Positions 33,942 through 42,716 of a stretch of 64,000 nucleotides of DNA are shown here, piece by piece. The DNA comes from Adlercreutzia sp. ZJ473 (GTDB lineage Bacteria; Actinomycetota; Coriobacteriia; Coriobacteriales; Eggerthellaceae), in assembly GCF_013185065.1 (NCBI RefSeq), contig NZ_JAAVTO010000002.1:43703-107702 (forward strand), written 5' to 3'. Every line of letters begins with the position of its first letter. Position 1 is the stretch's first letter. Made by a program: the position numbers and the translations under genes. The notes under the pieces were generated by a model that was not told where the DNA came from, ran no database searches, and saw nothing but the letters and a program-made list of their open reading frames with translations.

Positions 33942-34412
33942 CTACCCCTGCGTCTTGGTGGAGAGGAAGATCTGCAGCGACATCTGCTCGATCTGGTCCT
34001 GCAGCTCCTCGATCTCGTCGACGTGGCGGTCCTCGTCGGAAAGGATCTCGGTGAGCATGTCGCGCGTGGCGTAGTCGAGCACCTCGCCGGCGAGCACGAT
34101 GGCCTCGTTGTAGCGGCGCACCGTCTCCAGCTCGAGCTCGTGGTCGTTGTCCACCTGCTCGGGCACGGTGGCGCCGATGGTCATCTTGTTGAGCTTCGAC
34201 ACGACGGGCGTGCCCTCCAGGAACAGGATGCGCGCCATGAGCTTCTCGGCGTGGCGCATCTCGGTGATGGCGCGGCGCTCGTACTCCTCGTGGAGCTGGG
34301 CGTATCCCCAGTCCTCGCACATCTCGGCGTGCAGCATGTACTGGTTGATGGCGGTGAGCTCGTCGGCGAGCAGGTCGTTCAGCGTGTCGATGAGCTTCTG
34401 GTTTCCCTTCAT
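33942..34412 (-). CDS. bfr: Bacterioferritin
   Basis: 156 aa. All ferroxidase ligands are present: Glu18, Glu51, His54, Glu94, Glu127 and His130. The haem ligand Met52 is also conserved (EMRHAE). This makes it a true haem-type bacterioferritin rather than a Dps or ferritin. It stores iron as a 24-mer in the cytoplasm and limits Fenton chemistry. The gene stands alone with a GAAGGAGCC ribosome site. It is useful in an anaerobe rich in Fe-S enzymes. Confidence 0.95.
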   Translation of the reverse strand: MKGNQKLIDTLNDLLADELTAINQYMLHAEMCEDWGYAQLHEEYERRAITEMRHAEKLMARILFLEGTPVVSKLNKMTIGATVPEQVDNDHELELETVRRYNEAIVLAGEVLDYATRDMLTEILSDEDRHVDEIEELQDQIEQMSLQIFLSTKTQG

Positions 34413-34623
34413 GGCAAGGCTCCTTCAATCGGGTGCGGGTGCGGCTCGGCCGCGGGCTGCCGACAGGGGCCGGCCGTCCGCGCGCCGTGGGGCTTGCCTG
34501 CCATCTTAGGGGCGCCCGCGCAGCTCGCGCGGCCCGCGGGGGCTGCCGTTGCCGTCTTGCCACCCTCCCGACGCCATGCGGTATCATGGGACGCGTAACG
34601 TTTCCGGCCAGAAGGAGAATGCG

Positions 34624-35043
34624 GTGATCAAGGAGATCGTGAAGGACGAGGCGATTCTGTCGCAGGCGTGCGAGAAGGCGACGGCGGATGACGCGTCCGT
34701 AGCCCAGGACCTGGTGGAGACGCTCGTCTCGCTCGAGGACGCGGCGGGTCTGGCCGCCAACCAGATCGGCGAGACGAAGGCGGTCGTCGCGTACCTGGAC
34801 GACGACGACAACCCGCACGTGATGTACAACCCCGTCCTCAAGCAGGGGCTGGCGCCGTTCAAGGCCATCGAGGCGTGCCTGTCGCGCGAGGAGGAGAAGA
34901 AGGTGACGCGCTTCGCGCGCATCCAGGTGGCTTACCAGGAGCTCGTCGACGGCGAGCTCGTTGAGCGCAAGAGGAGGTTCGAGGGCTGGACGGCGCAGGT
35001 CATCCAGCATCTGATCGACCACTGCAAGGGCAAGCTGATCTAG
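34624..35043 (+). CDS. Peptide deformylase-like protein with missing catalytic Glu
   Basis: 139 aa from GTG 34624 with AAGGAGA upstream. The three deformylase motifs are recognisable: AAGLAANQIG (GxGxAAxQ), EACLS (EGCLS, with the metal-binding Cys) and QHLIDH in place of QHEIDH. The two His ligands remain but Leu replaces the catalytic Glu, so classical deformylation should be lost. The overall length is shorter than active Def (about 165-185). It may be a regulatory or ribosome-binding homologue, or an unusual hydrolase. It is convergent with the helicase gene. Confidence 0.85.
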   Translation: MIKEIVKDEAILSQACEKATADDASVAQDLVETLVSLEDAAGLAANQIGETKAVVAYLDDDDNPHVMYNPVLKQGLAPFKAIEACLSREEEKKVTRFARIQVAYQELVDGELVERKRRFEGWTAQVIQHLIDHCKGKLI

Positions 35044-35061
35044 GGGAGCCCGAAGGGATTT

Positions 35062-37776
35062 CTACTTCTCGAGCAGGTCCTCGATGAACCCGGCGCGGTA
35101 GCTCTTGAACACCACCTCGCCCTGCTCCTGCGTGGCGTCGAGGTCGACGTCGGCCATGATGCCGAAGTCGCGGTCGCCCGCCTCGTCGCTGAACGTCTGG
35201 TGCACGTGCCACACGCACAGGGACTTCTCGTCTGACTCGTCGACGGCCAGAAACGCCGCCGATCGCGCGTCGGCGTCGGTGAGCACCTCGTCATGCGTTT
35301 CGTAGTAGGCGTCGAGCGCGTCTGACCAGCGGCGCTCGCCGAAACCCCACTCGGCGTCGAGGCGGCCCAGCTCGGCGGCCTTGTCGGCGGCGGCTAGGCG
35401 CACGCGCGCGAACAGGGCGTTGCGCACGAGCACCGTGAGGCCGCGCCGGTCGCGCACCACCTCGTCCGCGGGCGCGGGCGCGGCGGCGTCCACGACGCTG
35501 CCGGCGCTCTCCCACTCGTCCACCAGGCTCGAGTCGGTCGAGCGCACGATGAGCCCGAGCCACGAGACGACGTCGCGCAGCGTGTCGTCGCGCGCGGACT
35601 GCGGCAGCGTGCGGTCGAGCACGCGGTAGGCGTCGGAGAGGTAGCGCAGGAGCGTCCCCTCCGAGCGCGCGATGCCGTAGCGGTTCACGTAGGTCTTGAA
35701 GTCCGAGGCCGTCTCGATCATGTCGCGCAGCACCGACTTCGGCGCCAGCTCGAAGTCGCGCGCCCACGGCACGGCGCGGCAGTAGTGCCCGAAGGCCGCG
35801 CTCAGCACGTCCTCGAGCGGGCGCGGGTAGGTGACCTCGGCCAGGCGCTCGAGGCGCTCCTCGTACTCCACGCCGTCAGCCTTCATCTCGGCCATCGCGC
35901 GGTCGCGCTCGACGCGCTCCTGGGCGCGCAGCACCTGGCGCGGGTCCTCGAGCGTCGCCTCCACGAGCGAGATCACGTCGAGCGCGTACGTGTCGCTCTC
36001 GGGGTCGAACAGGTCGAGCGCCGCGAGCATGAAGGGCGAGAGCGGCTGGTCGAGCGCGAAGTCCTCGGGCATCTCCACCGTGGTGACGTAGCTCTCGCTG
36101 CCGTCGTCGCCCACCGTGCGCTCCACCACGCCCGCCTCGATGAGCGTGGCGAAGATCTCGTCGGCGCGCACGTGCAGCTTCGCCTTCTGCTCGTCGGTCT
36201 GGGCCGACGCGGCGATGAGCTCGCGCACGCGCGCACGGGCGTCGCCGCCGCGCGAGATCACGGCGAGCACCATGGAGTGCGTGATGCGCATGCGCGGCGT
36301 GAGCGTCTCGGGCACGGCTTCGATGAGGCGCGTGAAGGTGGCCTCGTTCCACGCCACGAACCCCTCGGGCGGCTTCTTCTTCTTGATCTTGCGCAGCTTC
36401 TTGGGGTCGTCGCCCGCCTTCGCCACCAGCTTGGCGTTCTCGATCTCGTGCTCGGGCGCCTCGGCGATCACCATGCCCTCGGTGTCGAAGCCGGCGCGCC
36501 CCGCGCGCCCGGCGATCTGGTGGAACTCGCGGGCGCGCAGCCGGCGCATCTTGTGGCCGTCGAACTTGGTGAGCTGCGTCAGGACCACCGTGTGGATGGG
36601 CACGTTGATGCCCACGCCGAGCGTGTCGGTGCCGCAGATCACGGGCAGCAGGCCCTGCTGGGCGAGCTTCTCCACGAGCAGGCGGTAGCGCGGCAGCATG
36701 CCGGCGTGGTGCACGCCCACGCCGCACTCGAGCAGGCGCTTGAGTATCTTGCCGAAGGCGGTGGTGAACGCGGTGCCCTTGACGGCGGCCTTCACGGCCT
36801 CGCGCTGCTCCTTGGTGGCCACGCCGTAGCTGGCGAGCGACTGGGCGGTGGCGATGGCGGCGTCCTGCGAGAAGTGGACGAGGTACAGCGGCGCCTCGCC
36901 CTTGCGCAGGGCGAGCTCGACGGTGCCCTCGAGCGGCGTGAGCGAGTACTCGAAGGCGAGCGGCACGGGGCGCGGCGCGTCGGACACGGTGTCGACGGGC
37001 TTGCCGGTGCGCTCCTCGAGCGCGGCCGCGATGGCGGAGGTGTCGCCGAGCGTGGCGCTCATCAGCAGGAACTGCGCGCGCGGCAGCGTGAGCAGCGGCA
37101 CCTGCCACGCCCAGCCGCGGTCGACGTCGCCGTAGTAGTGGAACTCGTCCATGACCACGCAGCCCACGTCGGCGCCCTCGCCCTCGCGCAGCGCCTGGTT
37201 GGCGAGGATCTCGGCGGTGCAGCAGATCACGGGCGCCTCGGTGTTGATGGTGCTGTCGCCGGTGATCATGCCCACGTTGTCGCGGCCGAGCACGTCGACC
37301 ATGTCGAAGAACTTCTCGCTCACGAGCGCCTTGATGGGCGCGGTGTAGTAGGCGCGCCGCCCGGTGGCCATCGCCATGAAGCAGAGGCCCTGCGCCACGA
37401 GCGACTTGCCCGACCCGGTCGGCGTGCCGAGGATCACGTGGTCGCCCACGGCCAGGTTCATGAGCGCGTCCTCCTGGTGCGGCCACGGCTCGATGCCGCG
37501 GGCGTCCACCCAGTCCAGGAAGCGCTCGAGGGCCTCGTCGGGAGTGAGCCACGGGTCGGTCTCGTCGAGGTCGGGCGCGGCGGACGCAGCCGCGGGCGAG
37601 CTGGCGGCGCTGTCGGCGGGGTCGCTGGCGCCTGCGGGGCCGCTGGGATCGCTGGCGCCTGCGGGGTCGCCGGAGGCGATGTCCCCTTCGGCGGCGTCCT
37701 CGGGCAGCCACCAGCTCGGCGCGAGGGCGCCGAGCGAGCCGGGGGCGAACGGGTCGGTTATCTCAGGGTAGGTCAT
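35062..37776 (-). CDS. Ski2-like DEAD/DEAH helicase (DUF3516 family)
   Basis: 904 aa. A low-complexity Ser/Asp/Pro/Ala segment (residues about 28-75, GASDPSGPAGASDPAD) follows the start. The helicase core has Walker A GTPTGSGKS, Walker B MDEFHYYGD, motif III SATLGDTSA, motif V GVGINVPIHTVV and motif VI QIAGRAGRAG. The C-terminal half is the DUF3516 region of actinobacterial Ski2-like proteins. RNA unwinding in decay or quality control is the likely role. It is convergent with the deformylase-like gene and diverges from PAP2 on its other side. Confidence 0.9.
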   Translation of the reverse strand: MTYPEITDPFAPGSLGALAPSWWLPEDAAEGDIASGDPAGASDPSGPAGASDPADSAASSPAAASAAPDLDETDPWLTPDEALERFLDWVDARGIEPWPHQEDALMNLAVGDHVILGTPTGSGKSLVAQGLCFMAMATGRRAYYTAPIKALVSEKFFDMVDVLGRDNVGMITGDSTINTEAPVICCTAEILANQALREGEGADVGCVVMDEFHYYGDVDRGWAWQVPLLTLPRAQFLLMSATLGDTSAIAAALEERTGKPVDTVSDAPRPVPLAFEYSLTPLEGTVELALRKGEAPLYLVHFSQDAAIATAQSLASYGVATKEQREAVKAAVKGTAFTTAFGKILKRLLECGVGVHHAGMLPRYRLLVEKLAQQGLLPVICGTDTLGVGINVPIHTVVLTQLTKFDGHKMRRLRAREFHQIAGRAGRAGFDTEGMVIAEAPEHEIENAKLVAKAGDDPKKLRKIKKKKPPEGFVAWNEATFTRLIEAVPETLTPRMRITHSMVLAVISRGGDARARVRELIAASAQTDEQKAKLHVRADEIFATLIEAGVVERTVGDDGSESYVTTVEMPEDFALDQPLSPFMLAALDLFDPESDTYALDVISLVEATLEDPRQVLRAQERVERDRAMAEMKADGVEYEERLERLAEVTYPRPLEDVLSAAFGHYCRAVPWARDFELAPKSVLRDMIETASDFKTYVNRYGIARSEGTLLRYLSDAYRVLDRTLPQSARDDTLRDVVSWLGLIVRSTDSSLVDEWESAGSVVDAAAPAPADEVVRDRRGLTVLVRNALFARVRLAAADKAAELGRLDAEWGFGERRWSDALDAYYETHDEVLTDADARSAAFLAVDESDEKSLCVWHVHQTFSDEAGDRDFGIMADVDLDATQEQGEVVFKSYRAGFIEDLLEK

Positions 37777-37891
37777 GGCGGCATCCTCGCTTCGTCGAAC
37801 GTGTTCGCCTCATTGTAACGGTTGAGCGGGCGCGGCATGCGCGGCGCGCGGGCCGCTCGGGCGCTTGCGCGCAAGGCGCTCGGGCGGTCCG

Positions 37892-38482
37892 TCAGAGCAG
37901 GCCGCAGAGGGCGTAGGCGGCGGCGCTCAGGACGAGGGCGCCTGCGGCGCCGGCGACCACGTCGCGGGGGTAGTGCACGCCGCCGAGCACGCGCACGCCG
38001 CCCATGAACACGCCCGCCGCCATGAGCGCGGCGCCGGCGGCGGGCAGGAACGTCATCCACGCGGCGGCGATGGCGAACATCGAGAACGTATGGCGGCTCG
38101 GGAACGACTTCCCGCGCGTGTCTTTCTTGATGAGCGGGTCGATGGGAAGCGCCTCGTAGGGCCGCGGCGCGTTCACCGCGCGGCGGAGCAGGCTGCACGC
38201 GGCGAACAGCGCCGCCGGCACCGCGACGCAGCACGCCAGCGCCCACCATGCCGCGCTCCCGCCCGCGCCCGCAGCGCCGCCGGCCGCTCCTGCCGCCAGC
38301 CCGCCCGCAGCCTCCGCACCCGCGCCGCCCGCGAGCGCGGAGGCCGCCAGCAGCGCGAGCAGCAGCGGGTAGGCCACGTACCCCACGCACGTGAGCAGCT
38401 TGTTCGCCGCCAGCAGCGCGCGGGCGGCGCGCGGGTGCGCGCGCAGGGGCGCGGTCCAGCGCGCGTACTGCTCTTCGGTCAA
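37892..38482 (-). CDS. PAP2-family membrane phosphatase
   Basis: 196 aa from a TTG at 38480-38482 with AAGGAGG seven bases upstream (a TTG at 38509 lacks this). Helices are separated by a Gly/Ala-rich loop. The phosphatase motifs are visible as RRAVNAPRPYE (KxxxxxxRP), FPSRHTFS (PSGH-like) and GVRVLGGVHYPRD (SRxxxxxHxxxD). Family members dephosphorylate undecaprenyl diphosphate, phosphatidic acid or phosphatidylglycerol phosphate. The gene is divergent from the NhaC antiporter. Confidence 0.88.
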   Translation of the reverse strand: MTEEQYARWTAPLRAHPRAARALLAANKLLTCVGYVAYPLLLALLAASALAGGAGAEAAGGLAAGAAGGAAGAGGSAAWWALACCVAVPAALFAACSLLRRAVNAPRPYEALPIDPLIKKDTRGKSFPSRHTFSMFAIAAAWMTFLPAAGAALMAAGVFMGGVRVLGGVHYPRDVVAGAAGALVLSAAAYALCGLL

Positions 38483-38557
38483 CGTGCCGCCTCCTTCTGC
38501 GCTCTCCAATTTTGTTCAAACATTATGAGCGAAGAGCGCCCCGCCGTGCAAAGTGAT

Positions 38558-38566
38558 TGCTACAAT
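38558..38566 (+). promoter_or_regulatory. Extended -10 promoter of the NhaC gene
   Basis: TGCTACAAT at 38558-38566, 34 bases before the ATG at 38600. No good -35 is visible, which fits an extended -10 promoter. Confidence 0.45.
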
Positions 38567-38599
38567 GTGCGGACTATTCGAACGCTCGAGAGGATTGAG

Positions 38600-39988
38600 A
38601 TGACGGAAGAGAAGAGTGTGACGGCCGGCGCGCCCGCGGCGAGCGGCCAAGAGGGGCCCGCGAAGAAGGGCAACGTCGGCGCGCTCGCGCCCATCGGCGT
38701 GTTCCTCGTGCTTTACCTGGGGCTGGGCATCTTGTTCGAGTACGTGCTCGGCATCCCCATGGGCTTCTACAACATTCCCATCGTGGTGGTGTTCCTGGTG
38801 GCGCTGCTGGTGGCGTGCGTGCAGAACCGCAGGCTGCCCTTCGACGACAAGCTCGTCATCATGGGCCGCGGCATCGGCGACAAGACCATCGTCACCATGA
38901 TCCTCATCTTCATGGCGGCGGGCGTCTTCGTGGGCACGGTGGGGCGCGACTCCGCGGAGAGCGTGGCGTACCTCATGCTGTCGGTGTTCCCCGTGCAGTT
39001 CGCCGTGGCGGTGCTGTTCGTGGTGAGCTGCTTCGTGTCCGTGTCGATGGGCACGTCGGTGGGCACCATCACGCTGATCACGCCCATCGCCGTGGCGGTG
39101 TCGGCGGCGTCGGGGTTCAGCCTGCCGCTGTGCGTGGCGAGCGTGATGGGCGGCGCGATGTTCGGCGACAACCTGTCGTTCATCTCGGACACCACCATCG
39201 CGGCATGCCAGGGGCAGGGCTGTCAGATGAAGGACAAGTTCCGCGAGAACTTCAAGATCGCCCTGCCGGCGGCCCTCGTGACGCTCGTGATCATCCTCGT
39301 CATGTCGTTCAACGCCGACCTCGCGGGAGGCGTGAGCCATGACTACGAGCTCATCCAGCTCATCCCGTACCTCATCGTGCTCGTGGGCGGCATCGTCGGC
39401 GTGAACGTGTTCGTGGTGCTGCTCCTGGGCATCGCCTCGGGCTCGCTCATCATGGTGCTCTCGGGCGTCACGGCTCCCACCGACCTGCTCGCCAACATGG
39501 GCTCGGGCGCCGCGGGCATGTTCGAGACGACCATGGTGGCCGTGCTCGTGAGCGCCATCTGCGCGCTCATCCGCGAGCACGGCGGCTTCGTGGCGCTTCT
39601 GAACGGCATCCGCAGCCTGTTCAAGAGCCGCAAGGGCGGCCAGCTCGGCATGGGCCTGCTGGTGGTCGCGATGGACGTGGCCACGGCCAACAACACGGTG
39701 GCCATCGTGATGGCGAACCCCATCGCCGCCGAGATGGCGAAGAGCTACGGCATCTCCAAGCGCAAGACGGCGTCGCTGCTCGACACGTTCTCGTGCGTCT
39801 CGCAGGGGGTCATCCCCTACGGCGCGCAGATGCTCGTGGCCATATCGGCGGCCACCGAGCTGGGCTACGCCGTGTCGGCCTTCGACATCATCCCGTTTCT
39901 GTTCTACCCGTTCCTCCTGCTGCTGAGCTCGCTCGCGTTCATCTTCCTCGTGCCTGAGAGGGCGCAGAGGCAGAAGTCGCAGAAGTAA
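38600..39988 (+). CDS. nhaC: NhaC-family Na+/H+ antiporter
   Basis: 462 aa from ATG 38600 with GAGAGGA upstream. About 10-12 transmembrane helices follow a short cytoplasmic head. Characteristic loops include MGRGIGDKTIVTM, GRDSAESVAY, GGAMFGDNLSFISDTTIAA and DVATANNTVAIVMANPIA. They are shared by NhaC and related sodium:dicarboxylate (malate/lactate) antiporters. Na+/H+ or Na+/organic-acid exchange is therefore the expected role. Confidence 0.85.
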   Translation: MTEEKSVTAGAPAASGQEGPAKKGNVGALAPIGVFLVLYLGLGILFEYVLGIPMGFYNIPIVVVFLVALLVACVQNRRLPFDDKLVIMGRGIGDKTIVTMILIFMAAGVFVGTVGRDSAESVAYLMLSVFPVQFAVAVLFVVSCFVSVSMGTSVGTITLITPIAVAVSAASGFSLPLCVASVMGGAMFGDNLSFISDTTIAACQGQGCQMKDKFRENFKIALPAALVTLVIILVMSFNADLAGGVSHDYELIQLIPYLIVLVGGIVGVNVFVVLLLGIASGSLIMVLSGVTAPTDLLANMGSGAAGMFETTMVAVLVSAICALIREHGGFVALLNGIRSLFKSRKGGQLGMGLLVVAMDVATANNTVAIVMANPIAAEMAKSYGISKRKTASLLDTFSCVSQGVIPYGAQMLVAISAATELGYAVSAFDIIPFLFYPFLLLLSSLAFIFLVPERAQRQKSQK

Positions 39989-40066
39989 AGGAAGGGCTGC
40001 CGCCTCGGGACGGCATGGGGCTGCGGCCTCAGGATGGCGCGGGGAGGGCGTGCTCTCGGGGCGCCG

Positions 40067-40543
40067 TCAGCTGGCTCGCGCCACCTCGCGTGCGGAGGAG
40101 GCGGCTGCGGCGCGGTCGATCTCCTCGAGGGAGTGCTGCGGGCGGTAGCGCGGGTCGGACGCGTCGCCTAAGATGAACGTGTCGTGCAGGTCGATGAGCG
40201 GCTTGTCGTCGTCGACCACGATGTCGGGGTTGCGGCGCAGGATCTCCAGGCGCGGCACGCGGCAGTTGTACAGGCGGCAGATCTGCGGGCGCGCCTCCCA
40301 TATCCGGCAGATCCCGCCCTCCTCGGAGAAGCAGCAGCGCTCCTTGCGATAGTTGCGCGGCGCGACGTCGTGCTCGGCCATGTAGGCGCGCATGCGCGCC
40401 ACCTCGTCGGGCGAGGCGCTGATCACGTTGAGGCCGCAGCAGCGTCCGCACTGCTCGCAGTCGGGGTAGCTGTTGTCGCCGTCGAAGCGAAGGGGCGCCG
40501 ACGCGTCGTCTGCGCCCCCTGGTATGTCGTCTCTTGGGTCCAT
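40067..40543 (-). CDS. YkgJ-family cysteine-cluster protein
   Basis: 158 aa with nine or more Cys in the family pattern: CEQCGRCCG, later KERCCF, GGICRIWEARPQICRLYNC. Such proteins bind zinc or iron through the CxxCxxCC and W..RP..CR segments. Many are adjacent to metal or lipid genes, but their role is unknown. It is the gene before dapL on the minus strand with a 30-base gap, so it could be cotranscribed with it. The ribosome site is weak (GAGTTGGG). Confidence 0.8.
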   Translation of the reverse strand: MDPRDDIPGGADDASAPLRFDGDNSYPDCEQCGRCCGLNVISASPDEVARMRAYMAEHDVAPRNYRKERCCFSEEGGICRIWEARPQICRLYNCRVPRLEILRRNPDIVVDDDKPLIDLHDTFILGDASDPRYRPQHSLEEIDRAAAASSAREVARAS

Positions 40544-40573
40544 GGACCCAACTCTAACACGTTTCGACGCTTG

Positions 40574-41797
40574 TCAGGCGCTCAGCAGGCTCTTGATGCG
40601 CCGGACGGCCTCCTTCGTCGCCTCGGCGTCGCCGAAGGCGGTGAGGCGGACGTACCCCTCGCCGGCGGGGCCGAACCCGGCGCCGGGGGTGGTGATCACG
40701 TTCGCCTGCTCCAGAAGCAGGTTGAAGAAGTCCCACGACTCCATGCCCTCGGGCGTGCGGCACCACACGTACGGGCTGTTCACGGCGCCGTACACCTCGA
40801 GCCCGGCCGCGGAGAGGCCGTCTTTGATCACGCGGGCGTTCTCGCGATAGTACGCGAGCGTCTCCTCGACCTGGCGCGCGCCGGCCTCGGTGTACACGGC
40901 GGCCGCGCCGCGCTGGATCACGTACGACGCGCCGTTGAACTTGGTGGTCTGGCGGCGGTTCCACAGGGCGTTGAGGCTCTGCCCGTCGCGCACGAGTTCC
41001 TTGGGCACCACGGTGTAGCCGCAGCGCGCGCCCGTGAAGCCGGCGGTCTTCGAGAACGAGCGGAACTCGATGGCGCAGGTCCGGGCGCCCTCCACCTCGT
41101 AGATGGAGTGCGGGACGCCCTCCTCGGTGATGAAGCGCTCGTAGGCCGCGTCGAACATGATGAGGGCGTCGTGCTCGTTGGCGTAGTCGACCCAGGTCTT
41201 CAGCTGGCCGGCGTCGAGCACGGTGCCCGTGGGGTTGTTCGGCGAGCACAGGTAGATGACGTCGACGGGCTCGTCGGGGATGGCGGGGCAGAAGCCGTTC
41301 TCGGCGGTGGTGGGCATGTACACGATGCCCGTCCAGCCCTGCGCCCCCTCGTCGTAGTCGCCCGCGCGGCCGGCCATGGCGTTGGTGTCCACGTAGACGG
41401 GGTACACCGGGTCGCACACGGCGATGCGGTTGCCGACCGCCAGGATGTCGCCGATGTTGCCGCAGTCGCTCTTCGCGCCGTCGGACACGAAGATCTCGTC
41501 GTCGTCGATCCTGATGCCGCGGGCGCGGAAGTCGTGCTCGGCGATGGCCTCGCGCAGAAAGCCGTAGCCCTGCTCGGGGCCGTAGCCGTGGAAGGTCTCG
41601 GGCGCGGCCAGGTCATCGACGGCGGCGTGCATGGCCTCGATGACGGCGGGCGCGAGCGGGCGGGTGACGTCGCCGATGCCCATCTTGATGAGGTCGGCTT
41701 CGGGATGCGCCTTCTGATAGGCGGCGGTGCGGCGGGCTATCTCGGAGAAGAGGTAGCTTCCGGGAAGCTTGGCGTAGTTTTCGTTGACGTGGGCCAC
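40574..41797 (-). CDS. dapL: LL-diaminopimelate aminotransferase
   Basis: 407 aa from a GTG with AAAGGAG upstream. Class I PLP aminotransferase with EIFVSDGAKSDCGNI, YLCSPNNPTGTVL and the PLP-lysine motif SFSKTAGFTGARCGY. The length and PSYLFSEI, KMGIGDVTRPL segments match DapL, which converts tetrahydrodipicolinate directly to LL-diaminopimelate for lysine and peptidoglycan. Its presence indicates the aminotransferase variant of the lysine pathway. A TAGAAT -10 is seen on the minus strand near 41892-41887. Confidence 0.93.
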   Translation of the reverse strand: MAHVNENYAKLPGSYLFSEIARRTAAYQKAHPEADLIKMGIGDVTRPLAPAVIEAMHAAVDDLAAPETFHGYGPEQGYGFLREAIAEHDFRARGIRIDDDEIFVSDGAKSDCGNIGDILAVGNRIAVCDPVYPVYVDTNAMAGRAGDYDEGAQGWTGIVYMPTTAENGFCPAIPDEPVDVIYLCSPNNPTGTVLDAGQLKTWVDYANEHDALIMFDAAYERFITEEGVPHSIYEVEGARTCAIEFRSFSKTAGFTGARCGYTVVPKELVRDGQSLNALWNRRQTTKFNGASYVIQRGAAAVYTEAGARQVEETLAYYRENARVIKDGLSAAGLEVYGAVNSPYVWCRTPEGMESWDFFNLLLEQANVITTPGAGFGPAGEGYVRLTAFGDAEATKEAVRRIKSLLSA

Positions 41798-42025
41798 GTG
41801 TGCTCCTTTCGCGTGGGGCGCAGCCTTTTGGGGCCGCGGGGCCGGGCTTTCGGGCGCAGGACGCCCCCAGCTTGTGTCTCCACGTCATTCTAGGGGCGAA
41901 TTGTTTCGAGAATGATTCGGGGCGTTTCCGGGTACGCGTCGCAGCATCGCGAAGCGGCGTGCGCGCGCCGCCGCCGTCCCGCCTCGCCGTCCCGCGCGCC
42001 TGGTGGCCAATTTCGCTTCGACGAT

Positions 42026-42031
42026 TATAAT
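42026..42031 (+). promoter_or_regulatory. TATAAT -10 element for upp
   Basis: TATAAT at 42026-42031, 50 bases before the upp ATG at 42082. A clear -35 is not seen. The rest of the 284-bp gap from dapL holds the divergent dapL promoter and no gene. Confidence 0.5.
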
Positions 42032-42081
42032 AGGAGGCTGCGGCCGCACGGGCCCGAGCCAACTACGAAGGATGCTGAGAC

Positions 42082-42711
42082 ATGAGTGAAGTGCACGTTC
42101 TTTCCCACCCGCTGATCGTCGACAAGCTGACGCGCATGCGCCGCGAGGACACCTCCTCCCAGGACTTCCGCCAGCTCCTCAAGGAGATCTCGCTGCTCAT
42201 GGGCTACGAGGTCACCCGCGACTTCGCCACCAAGCAGGTCACGGTGAAGACGCCCGTCTGCGAGGGGGCGTTTCCCGCGCTCGCGCATCGCTTCATCACC
42301 ATCGCCCCCATCCTGCGCGCCGGCATCGGCATGGTGGACGGCCTGCTCGAGCTCATGCCGTTCGCCCACGTGGGACACATCGGCATGTACCGCGACGAGG
42401 AGACGCACCAGCCGGTGGAGTACTACTACAAGATGCCCGAGAACGTGGAGGACTCCGTCGTCATCGTGGTCGACCCCATGCTGGCCACGGGCGGCAGCGC
42501 CAACGACGCCATCGACAGCCTGAAGAGCCGCGGCTGCTCCAGCATCCGCCTGATGAACCTGGTGGCGGCGCCCGAGGGCATCCGCGCCGTGCAGCAGGCG
42601 CACCCCGACGTGGACATCTACGTGGCGGCGGTGGACGAGGGCCTGAACGAGCACGCCTACATCGTCCCCGGCCTGGGGGATGCGGGCGACCGCATCTTCG
42701 GCACGAAGTAG
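42082..42711 (+). CDS. upp: Uracil phosphoribosyltransferase
   Basis: 209 aa with AAGGATG upstream. It begins [20 protein letters not shown], the UPRT start, and carries the PRPP loop [12 protein letters not shown] and the uracil-binding end [12 protein letters not shown]. It salvages uracil to UMP. The next gene, a radical SAM protein, starts 5 bases after the stop, so the two are an operon. Confidence 0.95.
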   Translation: MSEVHVLSHPLIVDKLTRMRREDTSSQDFRQLLKEISLLMGYEVTRDFATKQVTVKTPVCEGAFPALAHRFITIAPILRAGIGMVDGLLELMPFAHVGHIGMYRDEETHQPVEYYYKMPENVEDSVVIVVDPMLATGGSANDAIDSLKSRGCSSIRLMNLVAAPEGIRAVQQAHPDVDIYVAAVDEGLNEHAYIVPGLGDAGDRIFGTK

Positions 42712-42716
42712 GCGCC

